From positions 1 to 43,728 of the forward strand of contig CALVJO010000013.1 of assembly GCA_944332225.1 (NCBI GenBank): DNA of 43,728 nt, read 5' to 3'. The first letter of the stretch is position 1, and every line of letters starts with the position of its first letter. Made by a program: the position numbers and the translations under genes. Below are positions 9,108-19,063 of the stretch, in pieces. The notes beneath the pieces were generated by a model. That model had not been told where the DNA came from. It saw nothing but the letters and a program-made list of their open reading frames with translations, and ran no database searches. The DNA comes from an uncultured Bacilli bacterium. Lineage in GTDB: Bacteria; Bacillota_I; Bacilli_A; RFN20; CAG-449.

Positions 9108-10438
9108 TTTGTTTCCTCCTTTTCCCTTATAACTGGGGTATATATAAATTTATTCTTCTGAGCTTCTTTTTTGTAAAGTCCTAAATCAGCAAGATTATCC
9201 ATTGAAGTTCTCGCTGTTTCATAGGCTACATTCATCTCTTTTTTGTATTGAGCGATGGTATAATATTTACCGATCGTGCAATGCGAAGCATAGAACTGAG
9301 CTTGCAATGGCTTTAATGTAGGATACATCTCGCAAAGGGAAGAAGCTACTAAAGATATTTCTTTTTCATCTAATCCTTGAGGGATGGTCGGTAATGAAAC
9401 ATTCCTTTCAAACGGTAATTCTTTAGTATAAGATTCATTATTATTAACCGAGGTCGATTTCTTAGAAATCTCAAATGATAGATCAGCCTTTTCAATAAAG
9501 AATTTTTCTAAAGAATTTTCAACTATAGATATTATCTCATTAATAAAATAAGTTAAATCTAAGCTTAGTTCAGAATCAATAAATGCCTTTTGTAATTTAG
9601 GATTAGTTTTATAAGAAAACATATCATCTTCTAAAGTTAATAAGAAAACGATAATCTTATAATTTTTATCTCCTAATAAATATTTAAATAAGAATAAAGT
9701 TATCTCTTCATTAAAATAATCAAAAGGTACGATATAGGAAAAATAAAAATATAAAACTATAGCCTTGAGAAGAGGAAATTCATCATCATTATTTAAATAT
9801 AACAATAAATCTTGAATCATCTCGTTTAATTTCTCTAGCGGCGCGGCATCATAATGCTTACCTTCGATAGAATGCTCATTTAAATCAACTAATTCAATTT
9901 GTCTTAAAAGCTCATCATCATAAATATCTCTTCTGATAAACTGAGAATAGATTTCCTTTAAAAAAGAAAAATTAACCGTGTTAGAAGAAGAAAAAATAAA
10001 GCTCTTAATCAAATTTAAATAATTTCTTAAAGATTTAAATTCCTGAGGAATCTCAAGAGTGGTTTTATAAATTAAATCGTTTATTTGCTCATCTGAGATA
10101 GTTAAAGAATTAATCGAAGCGTATTTTCTTCCGATAAGTAACAGCTGCGAAGCTACTAGCTCTTGTTGATCTTCTCTTTTAAGAGAAGAAAAAGAAATCA
10201 TCATCGAAGTCAACCTTCTCTCTAATAAGACGATCTTCTTCATCAACGAAGGATTTAAAGTATAGGAAAAGAAGCGGTTCTCCGCGGATTTTAATTCTAA
10301 ATTTATCGAATAAAGTTTCCGATACGAAAGAACTTTTTCAAAGATATTATCGATTGAGGAAGTCTTTAGCTCCTCCATGATTTGCTCCTTGGTTAAATAG
10401 CTTTCGTCGGTGAATCTTCTTGCAAAATCCCTTTCCAT
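9104..10438 (-). CDS. Fic-fold protein with a lost active site and a C-terminal winged helix
   Basis: 444 residues. The helical region at about 135-255 follows the order of a Fic domain: LRNYLNLIKSFIF, LKEIYSQFIRRD, a 'HYDAAPLEKLNEMIQDLLLYLN' stretch (195-216), then LKAIVLYFYFSYIVPFDYFNEE (225-246). The last element sits where active Fic proteins have HPFxDGNGR, but here it reads VPFDYFNEE. The catalytic His, the Gly-Asn-Gly anion hole and the Arg are gone, so AMP transfer is not expected. The C-terminus (about 380-440) looks like a winged helix-turn-helix (TIAQYKKEMNVAYETARTSMDNLADLGLYKKE). A role as regulator or scaffold is inference. GAGG lies five bases before the start. It is the first gene of a coupled trio with the small membrane protein and hemW. 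Confidence 0.6.
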   Translation of the reverse strand: MERDFARRFTDESYLTKEQIMEELKTSSIDNIFEKVLSYRKLYSINLELKSAENRFFSYTLNPSLMKKIVLLERRLTSMMISFSSLKREDQQELVASQLLLIGRKYASINSLTISDEQINDLIYKTTLEIPQEFKSLRNYLNLIKSFIFSSSNTVNFSFLKEIYSQFIRRDIYDDELLRQIELVDLNEHSIEGKHYDAAPLEKLNEMIQDLLLYLNNDDEFPLLKAIVLYFYFSYIVPFDYFNEEITLFLFKYLLGDKNYKIIVFLLTLEDDMFSYKTNPKLQKAFIDSELSLDLTYFINEIISIVENSLEKFFIEKADLSFEISKKSTSVNNNESYTKELPFERNVSLPTIPQGLDEKEISLVASSLCEMYPTLKPLQAQFYASHCTIGKYYTIAQYKKEMNVAYETARTSMDNLADLGLYKKEAQKNKFIYTPVIREKEETK

Positions 10439-10508
10439 ATAAACCTCGAGAATATTTTAAAGTAGGATGAAAAATATTTAAATAAAAATTACTAAATTTC
10501 TACTAAAA

Positions 10509-12326
10509 CTATTCTTCATCATCATTGAAGCTGAGGACTGACATGAAGGCTTCTTGAGGGACCTCAACATTTCCAACTGCCTTTAATCTCTTTTTACCTT
10601 CTTTTTGTTTCTCTAAAAGCTTTTTCTTTCTAGAGATATCTCCTCCATAGCACTTAGCTAAAACATCTTTCCTAACGGCTTTAATATCCGCGCGGGCTAT
10701 AATCTTGCCTCCTATTGAAGCTTGAACTGGAACCTCAAATTGTTGACGAGGAATCAAATCCTTCAATTTTCTAACAATCTGCAATCCTCGATTATAGGCA
10801 AAATCTTTATAGACGATGATGCTTAAAGCATCGATTGGATTTCCATTAAGCAATATATCCATCTTAACTAATTTAGATTCAATATAACCATCAAGCTCAT
10901 AATCAAAAGAGGCATAGCCTTTTGAATATGATTTAAGCTTATCAAAGAAGTTATAAACAATCTCAGAAAGAGGTAATTTATAAGTTAATTTAACCCTGAC
11001 ATCATCTAAATACTCCATATCAACATAGATTCCTCTTCTTTCTTGAGAAAGAGTCATGATAGGACCTATATACTCTTTTGGAGTGATAATTGAGGCTAAA
11101 ACAATCGGCTCTTCAATTCTTAAGACATAGTTCATATCTGGCATCTTCGATGGATTATCAAGTTCAATCATCTCTCCATTAGTTAAATAGACATGATAGA
11201 TGACGCTTGGCGCGGTTAAAATTAGATCGATATTGTATTCTCGTTCTAATCGTTCTTGAATCACATCCATATGAAGCAAGCCCAAAAAGCCGCATCTAAA
11301 GCCAAAGCCTAAAGCTTGAGATGTCTCTGGTTCAAAATATAATGATGCATCATTTAATGATAATTTTTCTAAAGCATCCTTTAAATCTTGATATTTTTTA
11401 GAATCGCAAGGATAAACTCCTGAATAAACCATCGGATTCATCTTTCGATAACCATCTAAAGGTAGAGTTGCCTCATGCTCAATAGATGTAATCGTGTCCC
11501 CTGGCATGACGTGACCAATTTCTTTAATTGACGCGGCCACGTAACCGACTTCTCCTGCATAGAGAGTATCAACTTTTTCTTCAGCCGGTCTTCTTATTCC
11601 TAATTCAGTAACTTCATAAGTATAGCCATTTGACATCATCTTGATATGGTCGCCGACTGATAAGGTTCCTTCTTTGACGGTGATTAAAGCTACCACGCCG
11701 CGATATGAATCATAGAATGAATCAAAGATTAGAGCTTGCAAAGGATTATTAACATCACCTTTAGGGGAAGGAATCTTATCAACAATTTCCTCTAATACTT
11801 TATCGACATTCAATCCAGTCTTCGCGGATACTGGAACAGCTTCATCGCATGGTATTCCAATTATCTCTTCAATCTCCGAGCAAGTTTTAGCAAAATCCGC
11901 GGATGGTAAATCAACTTTATTTATAACTGGAACTATCTCTAAATTATTATCGATAGCTAAATAGACATTAGCTAAGGTTTGAGCTTCCACGCCTTGAGTA
12001 GCGTCAACCACTAATAAAGCTCCTTCGCAGGCGGCTAAAGAACGGGAGACTTCATATGAAAAGTCTACATGACCCGGGGTGTCGATTAAGTTAAAGAGAT
12101 AATCCTCACCATTTTTAGCATGGTAATTTAAAGAGACAGCATTAAGCTTAATTGTGATTCCTCTTTCTCTTTCAAGATCCATGCTATCTAGAATCTGATC
12201 TTTCATCTCTCTTTTAGTTATCGTTCCCGTCAACTCTAAAATTCGATCAGCGAGAGTTGATTTCCCGTGATCGATATGCGCGATAATTGAGAAGTTTCTA
12301 ATGTGTTTTAAATCGTATTTCCTCAT
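10509..12326 (-). CDS. lepA: elongation factor 4 (LepA), back-translocating GTPase
   Basis: 605 residues from the ATG at 12326. The G domain has the P-loop [13 protein letters not shown] (about 16-28), the switch [14 protein letters not shown] and NKVD. Domain II follows, then the domain III/V-like region. The LepA-specific C-terminal domain is intact (KVDVLLNG-type through [29 protein letters not shown]). It binds stalled ribosomes. No clear Shine-Dalgarno is visible (AAGATTTGTTT precedes the start), so initiation may be weak. A TTG two codons upstream is an alternative. It is followed after 70 bases by the Fic-fold gene. Confidence 0.97.
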   Translation of the reverse strand: MRKYDLKHIRNFSIIAHIDHGKSTLADRILELTGTITKREMKDQILDSMDLERERGITIKLNAVSLNYHAKNGEDYLFNLIDTPGHVDFSYEVSRSLAACEGALLVVDATQGVEAQTLANVYLAIDNNLEIVPVINKVDLPSADFAKTCSEIEEIIGIPCDEAVPVSAKTGLNVDKVLEEIVDKIPSPKGDVNNPLQALIFDSFYDSYRGVVALITVKEGTLSVGDHIKMMSNGYTYEVTELGIRRPAEEKVDTLYAGEVGYVAASIKEIGHVMPGDTITSIEHEATLPLDGYRKMNPMVYSGVYPCDSKKYQDLKDALEKLSLNDASLYFEPETSQALGFGFRCGFLGLLHMDVIQERLEREYNIDLILTAPSVIYHVYLTNGEMIELDNPSKMPDMNYVLRIEEPIVLASIITPKEYIGPIMTLSQERRGIYVDMEYLDDVRVKLTYKLPLSEIVYNFFDKLKSYSKGYASFDYELDGYIESKLVKMDILLNGNPIDALSIIVYKDFAYNRGLQIVRKLKDLIPRQQFEVPVQASIGGKIIARADIKAVRKDVLAKCYGGDISRKKKLLEKQKEGKKRLKAVGNVEVPQEAFMSVLSFNDDEE

Positions 12327-12398
12327 AAACAAATCTTATTTATTTTAGTCGTTAAACCGTTGTTATATCAATAATTTTTTTATTCATTTATTAAGGTC

Positions 12399-14762
12399 TT
12401 ATTTAAACTGATTATAGAATCTAATTAATTTAGCCTTAATTTCATCGCTAGAATGGACTAGTTCATAGTCTTGATATAATCCTTTAAATAAATCTCTGTA
12501 TTTGCTAGTAACAAATCTTTCATCGATAAATAATAAGGCTCCATAATCATCGAGAGTTCTAATTAATCTTCCTGAAGCCTGCATCACTTTATTCTTTCCA
12601 GGATTAACATAAGCAAAATCATAGCCATTAACATTTTGTTTGTTGTAATAATTTTTAATTAAATCTCGTTCAAAAGAAATCATCGGTAGACCAACTCCTA
12701 CCACGATGACTCCGATTAATTTATCGTTAGTCAAATCGATTCCTTCAGCAAATGATCCTCCTAAGACAGCAAATCCAACAGTTGAGCTAGTTGGATTAGG
12801 CTGATAATTTTTTAAAAATTCATTTTTCTTTTCTAAATTCATATCTCTTTCTTGATAGATTAATTTTTCAAAAGTTGCTTCATAAACCTTTTTAACCTCT
12901 TCTAAGTACTGATATGAAGGAAAGTAAACTAGATAATTTCCTACTTTAGAAGAGATGAATCCTTTGATCGATTCTGCGATTTTTAAATATGAAGATTGTC
13001 TATCTTTATATTTAGTTGAGATATTATCTTGAATTAATACTTTAATTTGATCTTTAAAAAATGGGGAACTAACCTTTAAATAAGGAGTATTTTCATCTCC
13101 ACCTAAAGTCTTTATATAATAATCAAGAGGAGTTAAAGTCGCTGAAAAGAATATTCCTCCTCGAAGCTTAGAAATTGTTCCTTTAATTAATCTTGACGCA
13201 TTTAAGCATTTTATGACTAATTGAATGTGACCACCTTCACTTTTTGAATAATAGACAAAATCATCATTTACATATTCTTGAATCTTTGTAAACCGATAAA
13301 CCATCCTAAAGCAATCCGTGAGTAAAGAAGTCACTTCTACTTCTTTTTTATGATCTTTTAAGAAATTTTGTAAACCTATATATAAATCATCTAAATAAGA
13401 GGAAAAGTCATTAGCAAATCCGTTTTCATAAACAACATTATTATTAGATATGTATAAATCTAGATACGATATCATCTTAGTGATTTTCTTTTTTAAAGAT
13501 GGAGCCTTAACTGATTTAAGCTTCTTTTTAGTTTCAAGCAAAACATTATTATCAAGCGAGCAAGAATACATCTCTTTAATTCTCTCAGAAAGATTATGGG
13601 CTTCATCGATTAAAACAAAATATTTAGTTTCATCCTCATCGAAAAATCTTTTTAAGTAGACTAAAGGATCAAAAACATAATTATAATCACAGATGATGAC
13701 ATCGCAGTAAAGAGAAAGATCTAGTTCAAATTCAAACGGGCATAGTTCTTGACTGTAGCAATAGGATAATATCTTCTCTTTAGAGAAGTTTTTTTCTTTT
13801 AAGAGCATCTCTTTTAGAGAATCTCTTAACTTAGAATAATAGTTTCTTGCAAACTTACATTCCTCAGGATTACATTTTGATTCATCTAAAGGACACATCT
13901 GCTCTCTAGAAGAGAGGACGATAGAATGGCAATCTAAACCATGATCTATCAAAGTTTCCATCGCATCATAGGCTACTATCTTAGTTTGATTCTTAGCCGA
14001 CAAATAGAATATTTTTTCATTGATATCGTCTTTAAATGTTTTAATTGAAGGGAACAAGCTAGACATAGTCTTTCCGATTCCCGTTGGAGCCTCAAAGAAA
14101 AATATCTTTCCATCCTTACAAACTTGATAAACATATTTAGCAATCTCTCTTTGTCCCTTACGATATTCTTTATAAGGAAAGGTTAAATTACTAGCCGATT
14201 CATTCCGTTTACGATGAAATTCTTCAATAAGATTATAAAAAACTAAATACTCTTGGATGATTTCTAATAATCTTTCTTTTAATTCCTCAAAGGTAAAAAG
14301 AAAGTTTTTAATCATCTTTTTCTGTCTTATATCAGTTTCATCATCTTCTTCAACTTGAGAGATATAAGTTAAACGAATCCCAACGAGAGAATAATTCTTT
14401 TCTAAAGCAAGCATATAAGCATAGCAAATCGCTTGACCTAAATGCCAAGAACCATGTCGAGAATAAAATTCATCTAAAGAGGTGTTACAAGATTTAATTT
14501 CATCGATGATATCATAATTCTTATCATGGATGATTCCATCCGCGCGTCCCTTTAAATTGAATCGATATTCTTTATAATCTATCGTTCCTTTTAACTCTAC
14601 TTCCGATTCATAATTTCCTTGTTGGATTGATTGATATCTTAAATGAATCCTAGTTCCTTCTTGCATGGTTTCTTGATTGAAGGTTCTAGAATCAATATCA
14701 CCTTGTCTTAAGACAAAATCGACTAAATCATGAACTGAAAGATTGACCTCTATTTTATCCAT
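12399..14762 (-). CDS. XPD/DinG-type Fe-S superfamily 2 helicase with N-terminal PD-(D/E)XK nuclease domain
   Basis: 787 residues. The N-terminal 170 residues carry a RecB/Cas4-like nuclease core (GRADG at 72-76, DEIKSC at 87-92, then a Gln-containing helix near 110). The helicase has APTGIGKT (225-232), a four-cysteine iron-sulfur region (C290, C297, C302 and C335/C341), the box DEAH (386-389), FSATLTP and motif VI QASGRLIRT. Such COG1199 enzymes unwind 5'-3' and act on forked or damaged DNA. The nuclease fusion suggests end trimming. It starts six bases after the cyclophilin stop with no Shine-Dalgarno, implying translational coupling. Confidence 0.85.
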   Translation of the reverse strand: MDKIEVNLSVHDLVDFVLRQGDIDSRTFNQETMQEGTRIHLRYQSIQQGNYESEVELKGTIDYKEYRFNLKGRADGIIHDKNYDIIDEIKSCNTSLDEFYSRHGSWHLGQAICYAYMLALEKNYSLVGIRLTYISQVEEDDETDIRQKKMIKNFLFTFEELKERLLEIIQEYLVFYNLIEEFHRKRNESASNLTFPYKEYRKGQREIAKYVYQVCKDGKIFFFEAPTGIGKTMSSLFPSIKTFKDDINEKIFYLSAKNQTKIVAYDAMETLIDHGLDCHSIVLSSREQMCPLDESKCNPEECKFARNYYSKLRDSLKEMLLKEKNFSKEKILSYCYSQELCPFEFELDLSLYCDVIICDYNYVFDPLVYLKRFFDEDETKYFVLIDEAHNLSERIKEMYSCSLDNNVLLETKKKLKSVKAPSLKKKITKMISYLDLYISNNNVVYENGFANDFSSYLDDLYIGLQNFLKDHKKEVEVTSLLTDCFRMVYRFTKIQEYVNDDFVYYSKSEGGHIQLVIKCLNASRLIKGTISKLRGGIFFSATLTPLDYYIKTLGGDENTPYLKVSSPFFKDQIKVLIQDNISTKYKDRQSSYLKIAESIKGFISSKVGNYLVYFPSYQYLEEVKKVYEATFEKLIYQERDMNLEKKNEFLKNYQPNPTSSTVGFAVLGGSFAEGIDLTNDKLIGVIVVGVGLPMISFERDLIKNYYNKQNVNGYDFAYVNPGKNKVMQASGRLIRTLDDYGALLFIDERFVTSKYRDLFKGLYQDYELVHSSDEIKAKLIRFYNQFK

Positions 14763-14768
14763 TTATAT

Positions 14769-15242
14769 TTAATCAATAATCTCCATTTTTTCAATGATCA
14801 CCTTAGTAAGAGGATAATCAAAACGATTAGTTTTAACCGAGGCTATCTTATCAACTGTATCCATCCCATTTATCACTTTTCCAAATGAGGCATAAAGTCC
14901 ATCTAAATAAGGACAATCCTGATGGCAAATAAAGAATTGAGATGAAGCTGAATTATAATCATTAGCCCTAGCCATCGATATAACTCCTCTTTTATGAGAT
15001 AAATTATTGTTTACTCCGTTTTCCTTAAATTCACCCTTAATTGTTTTATCGCTTCCTCCAGTTCCGTTACCTAAAGGATCGCCACCTTGAATCATGAAGC
15101 CTTTAATAATTCTATGAAAGGTTAGATGGTCATAAAAACCTTCCTTGACTAATTTAATAAAATTATCAACTGTTTCTTTTGCGTTTTCTCTATCTAATTC
15201 AATATCGATAATTCCATAATCTAATACATGTATTCTAACCAT
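14769..15242 (-). CDS. cyclophilin-type peptidyl-prolyl cis-trans isomerase
   Basis: 157 residues, a minimal single-domain cyclophilin without a signal peptide, so cytoplasmic. Active-site motifs are present: FHRIIKGFMIQGGDP (about 43-57), GVISMARAND, SSQFFICH (catalytic Phe/Gln region) and LDGLYASFGKVINGMD. It catalyses X-Pro isomerisation in folding proteins. The start has GAGGAGG four bases upstream. Part of that site falls in a small hairpin (15250-15262). It is followed after six bases by the helicase gene. Confidence 0.95.
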   Translation of the reverse strand: MVRIHVLDYGIIDIELDRENAKETVDNFIKLVKEGFYDHLTFHRIIKGFMIQGGDPLGNGTGGSDKTIKGEFKENGVNNNLSHKRGVISMARANDYNSASSQFFICHQDCPYLDGLYASFGKVINGMDTVDKIASVKTNRFDYPLTKVIIEKMEIID

Positions 15243-15249
15243 AAAGCCT

Positions 15250-15262
15250 CCTCAAACTGAGG
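15250..15262 (-). promoter_or_regulatory. small hairpin overlapping the cyclophilin ribosome binding site
   Basis: CCTCA (15250-15254) and TGAGG (15258-15262) can pair with a three-base loop. The distal arm overlaps the GAGGAGG at 15247-15253 that serves the 14769-15242 gene. With only five pairs it is weak and could be accidental. A TATAAT hexamer lies just upstream (15265-15270). Confidence 0.3.
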
Positions 15263-15306
15263 ATATTATAAAATGTTTAGAGCATAAATTCTTATTTTTA
15301 GGATAA

Positions 15307-15702
15307 TTATTTTCTTTTTAAATATTGTTTTAATTCATTGATAACTAAAATATCCGCGGGCAAGAAATCATATTTATCAATCTCATCTATATCGATGAAT
15401 TTCGCTGCTTCATGCTCTTTTAAAACTAAAGAAGGAGAAATTAACGAACAAATATAACTATGCATAGTTAAATGAAAAGTAGGGTAAGAATATTCAATTG
15501 TATTTAAAAAATGTTCGATTTTAATTTTAGCTTCTAATTCTTCTTCTATCTCTCTTTTTAAAGCATCTTCTTTAGTTTCATTAGCTTCAATTTTCCCTCC
15601 TGGGAATTCCCATTTATCTTTAAATTCTCCATATCCTCTTTGAGTTATGAAGATTCGATTATCTTTAAGAATAATCGAAGCGACCACCTCTATATTTTTC
15701 AT
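15307..15702 (-). CDS. Nudix hydrolase, MutT type
   Basis: 131 residues. The Nudix box runs from GGKIEANETKEDALKREIEEELEA (about 35-58). It keeps all the metal-binding Glu residues but has Glu-Ala in place of the usual final Gly-hydrophobic pair. IFITQRGYGEFKDKWEFPGGK before it is typical of MutT/CTP-pyrophosphohydrolase proteins, which remove oxidised or non-canonical nucleoside triphosphates. AAGGAG lies five bases upstream of the start. It begins eight bases after the 15711-18656 gene, so the two are co-transcribed. The exact substrate cannot be told. Confidence 0.88.
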   Translation of the reverse strand: MKNIEVVASIILKDNRIFITQRGYGEFKDKWEFPGGKIEANETKEDALKREIEEELEAKIKIEHFLNTIEYSYPTFHLTMHSYICSLISPSLVLKEHEAAKFIDIDEIDKYDFLPADILVINELKQYLKRK

Positions 15703-15710
15703 ACATCTCC

Positions 15711-18656
15711 TTAATCTTTAAAAGTTAAATATTCATAGATATCTTTTCTAACTGTCTCATTGATCTTAAAAATGAATCTAACAAAATTATATTCTTTCAT
15801 CATTCCATTTTTATCCTTTATTTGCTTTTTAAAATCTTCATAAGAAAGAATCGTAACATCGCCTAAAAAATAAAATTCATTATCTTTAGAATCAACTTTT
15901 CTTCTTACAAAGAATAATATTTTTCTACCCTTATTATAAGCATCAATAATATCTTTTATCTGCCCTTTAGATGAATAGCAATTAAATCTTGATATCCAAA
16001 TAAAAGTATTTTCATCAATAAATTTATCTTCATAGTTTGTTGGATCAAATTCATCTTTATCCTTATGATAATCTACAAAAAGAGGAATAACATTACAGTC
16101 ATCATAATTTTGATATCCGTTAACCGTCATCTCAATATCGACATTTTTATTTATGATTCTAGATACATCAAATCTAGAGTATCGTTCGTGTAAAACGAAA
16201 CGGAAAGTATCATCATATATATTATCTTTATATTTTGTTTCATATTTATAAAGTCCAGATTCAACAGTTTGCCAAAGGATATCAACAAAGTCTTGGTTAT
16301 CTAAAAGCTTTAAAAATTCATTTTCGACAATTATTTGATTATTTTTTATGGTAGCTATCTTATTAACATTTATTCCATTAGAATAAGTTCCCTTAAAGAA
16401 GGCATTTAAATAACTTATTAAGTTTTTAGATACATTAAAGATATTATAATTTTTTAGTAAAGATAAATAATCATCATAATCTCCTCGCATTAAGATGCAT
16501 TTTAACAATAAAAGATCTTCTACTTTTCTACCGTTAACTAATCCTCTAAAAAGATACTTATCAAATCTTTCCTCATCAAGAGATAAATTAACTTTATAAT
16601 CTTTTTCAACCTTACGTAAAAATAGATAGTAAGTATTATAATTATTTTTAGCTGCCTTAATTGAATCAGATGAAATCTTTGAAGATTTATCTATTTCAAT
16701 CAATCTAGGAATTCTCCCTAATTTTTGTTTTAAGATTATATATTCTTCTTTTAAAACATTTAAAGAAGAAATATTGCTAACGCAGATGGATTTTAAGATC
16801 TTTTGTCTAGCAATCTCATCAAATTGAATCGTTGAGTTATGATATAAAGTGATGTTTTGAGTCCTCTCTACTAAGAAATCAACTGAATCCATCTTATAAA
16901 CGAAAGAGGAAGGAATTAAATAATTAGTTTTGTAATTCCCGATGAAATCGAGAATCACTAAACGATCCTTATTATTATATTTACGTAATCCGCGACCTAA
17001 TTGCTGAATAAAGATGATTGATGATTCAGTAGGACGGAGAAAAATAACTTGGTTAACTTCAGGAATATCGATTCCTTCATTAAAGATATTTACAGTTATT
17101 ATGTAATCTAAATAATCATTAGGATCTTTTAAATCCTCTCTTTTTAATCTTTTGATTGTTTCGATTCGTTCACTTTGAGAAGTTTCTCCATCGATAAACT
17201 TGGCCTTTTTATTTAAAGCATTTAACTTGATAGCTAATTCTACGCCAAATTTTCTTTTAGGGACGAAAATTAACCCTTTTAAATAATCTCCAGAGTAACC
17301 ATAGTAATCAGACATCTTTATTATATGCTGCGCGCGTTCATCGCTTACTATTTCATTAAAAGAACCTTCTTGCTCTAATCCATTTGCAAATATATCAGTT
17401 ATTCCAAAATAGTCAAAAAGAACCAGCATATCATTATTAAGAGCTTCATCTAGACGAATCTCATGAATTATATTATGGTCAAAAAGATCATAGAGATCAT
17501 ATCCATCCATTCGATCCGGAGTCGCGGTCATGCCAAATAAGAATTTAGGATTAAAATAATTAATAATATCTTGATAACGGTTTTCTCCAACTTTATGAAC
17601 TTCATCGATTATAACAATATCAAAATGATCTTTATCCCATAATTCCAGATTTTCCTTTTTAATCATCAGCGCGTGAGTTGCAAATACGATATCCGCGTCA
17701 CGATTAAAACTATCTTTTGTGTTTCCAGAGAATAGACTCATAGAATATTTATCACCTAAAACTTTTTGATAAGATATCATCGCTTGAAGTAGAATCTCTT
17801 CCCGATGGGTGATATAGATTATTTTTTTAGCTTTAAATTCTAAATATTTAATAGCAAAAGCAGAAGCATAAGTTTTACCAGTTCCTGTCGCGGCTATTAA
17901 AAGACCTCTTTTTTCTCCGTTTATTATTAACTCATTTAATCGCTTATAAACCTCAATTTGCATTTGATTAGGTTCAATTATAGTAATTTCGTCACTGCTC
18001 ACATTGTCGCGTTTAGCTTTTTCTAGATTATATTTTTTTCGATAAGTATCGATAAATTGCTGATTTAAAGATAAAGCCCTATCAAATAACCTTTGAAATT
18101 CTTCTAATACTTTATTAACTACTTCTCCTTTTAAAGAGGATATAGTTAATAAATTCCATTCAAAGTTAGTCATCAAAGCATTTCTAGTAATATTAGATGA
18201 ACCGATTAAAGCCTTTATAATACCTTGACTATTATATTTAAAGATATAACCTTTCGTATGAAATCCTGATTTCAAGTCATCATCGCAGTCAATAATTTTG
18301 GTTTCAATATTATCAAATTTAAATAAAAATTCTAAAGACTTAGGGTCAGTAAAGTTTAAATAATTCGTGGTTAAGATTTTTCCTTTAACCTTTTTTAAAT
18401 TAACTTCATATAAAGCTTCTTTTAACGTAGATAATCCTGAATCAGTTATAAAAGCAACTGAGAAGAAAAACTCATCACCATCTTTTAATTCATTCAAACA
18501 ATTGACGATATTCTTTAAAACATTTTCATTATTATTCTCATCATTATAAATAAATTTATGGGTGTAAGTTTTATCTCCATTAATATTTTTATCTAAATAT
18601 GATTTATATAGACTATCTATAAATATAGCTTGTTCTTGATCAAATCTTTGGCCCAT
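15711..18656 (-). CDS. PLD-like nuclease / superfamily 2 helicase with DUF3427-like C-terminal region
   Basis: 981 residues. A phospholipase D-like domain (about 45-200) has one HKD-type motif (HTKGYIF at 133-139, then IGSSNIT at 151-157). The motif's aspartate is not in the usual place. The helicase core follows: AATGTGKT (255-262), DEVHKVG near 350, FGMTATPDR, and the C-lobe IFNEGIDIPEVNQVIFLRPTES with QLGRGLRK. The 400-residue C-terminal part resembles the DUF3427 region found in these COG1061 enzymes. Members are widespread in Bacillota and are thought to act on DNA or RNA; the role is not established. The start codon has only a weak GAAGG upstream. The next gene starts eight bases after its stop. 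Confidence 0.85.
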   Translation of the reverse strand: MGQRFDQEQAIFIDSLYKSYLDKNINGDKTYTHKFIYNDENNNENVLKNIVNCLNELKDGDEFFFSVAFITDSGLSTLKEALYEVNLKKVKGKILTTNYLNFTDPKSLEFLFKFDNIETKIIDCDDDLKSGFHTKGYIFKYNSQGIIKALIGSSNITRNALMTNFEWNLLTISSLKGEVVNKVLEEFQRLFDRALSLNQQFIDTYRKKYNLEKAKRDNVSSDEITIIEPNQMQIEVYKRLNELIINGEKRGLLIAATGTGKTYASAFAIKYLEFKAKKIIYITHREEILLQAMISYQKVLGDKYSMSLFSGNTKDSFNRDADIVFATHALMIKKENLELWDKDHFDIVIIDEVHKVGENRYQDIINYFNPKFLFGMTATPDRMDGYDLYDLFDHNIIHEIRLDEALNNDMLVLFDYFGITDIFANGLEQEGSFNEIVSDERAQHIIKMSDYYGYSGDYLKGLIFVPKRKFGVELAIKLNALNKKAKFIDGETSQSERIETIKRLKREDLKDPNDYLDYIITVNIFNEGIDIPEVNQVIFLRPTESSIIFIQQLGRGLRKYNNKDRLVILDFIGNYKTNYLIPSSFVYKMDSVDFLVERTQNITLYHNSTIQFDEIARQKILKSICVSNISSLNVLKEEYIILKQKLGRIPRLIEIDKSSKISSDSIKAAKNNYNTYYLFLRKVEKDYKVNLSLDEERFDKYLFRGLVNGRKVEDLLLLKCILMRGDYDDYLSLLKNYNIFNVSKNLISYLNAFFKGTYSNGINVNKIATIKNNQIIVENEFLKLLDNQDFVDILWQTVESGLYKYETKYKDNIYDDTFRFVLHERYSRFDVSRIINKNVDIEMTVNGYQNYDDCNVIPLFVDYHKDKDEFDPTNYEDKFIDENTFIWISRFNCYSSKGQIKDIIDAYNKGRKILFFVRRKVDSKDNEFYFLGDVTILSYEDFKKQIKDKNGMMKEYNFVRFIFKINETVRKDIYEYLTFKD

Positions 18657-18806
18657 AACGATTACCCTTCATCAATCAGATTATCTGTTTTATAACTTAA
18701 TTGAAATAAAATTCAGATTATTTTTAATATTAAATAAGATGATGATAAAAAATTAATGACTATATCAATTTGATCCATTTTAAAAAAACAATTCAAAATA
18801 AAAAAG

Positions 18807-18883
18807 TGGTCGGAACGACGAGATTCGAACTCGTGACCCCTACCTCCCGAAGATAGTGCCCTACCAAACTGAGCTACGTTCCG
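18807..18883 (-). tRNA. tRNA-Pro(CGG)
   Basis: 77 nucleotides, acceptor CGGAACG paired with CGTTCCG, anticodon loop TTCGGGA giving anticodon CGG, standard GTTCGAATC T-loop region, encoded CCA. It reads CCG, a rare codon in such an AT-rich genome. After CCA the minus strand has a T-run with no hairpin. The 407-base gap around it (18657-19063) holds only this tRNA, its promoter and the terminator at 18935-18956. Confidence 0.93.
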
Positions 18884-18894
18884 ACAACGATTTT

Positions 18895-18922
18895 ATTATA
18901 TTAAAATTTCTAAAAATGTCTA
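18895..18922 (-). promoter_or_regulatory. promoter of tRNA-Pro
   Basis: TAGACA (plus positions 18917-18922) and TATAAT (18895-18900) are 16 bases apart on the minus strand. The predicted start is about five bases before the mature tRNA. Confidence 0.7.
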
Positions 18923-18934
18923 TATTACAACGAT

Positions 18935-18956
18935 AAAAAGCGCGGCAAAACCGCGC
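18935..18956 (-). terminator. terminator of the surface-protein operon
   Basis: A 6-bp all-GC stem (GCGCGG at 18940-18945 with CCGCGC at 18951-18956) with a five-base loop, followed on the minus strand by TTTTTAT. It is the strongest hairpin in the window and ends the operon whose last gene stops at 19064. Confidence 0.9.
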
Positions 18957-19063
18957 GAAAGAAAGAAGATTTTATAAACTTATTAATAATATAAAAGAAG
19001 AGAAAGAACTAATAAATAAACGTATATAAAATTTAAATAAATTCTTCTTTTTATATTAAATAA

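Noticed and set aside
15711-18656. Calling this gene a known anti-phage system
   Set aside because: PLD and DUF3427-like helicases occur outside defence loci, and no recognised defence partner gene is beside it.
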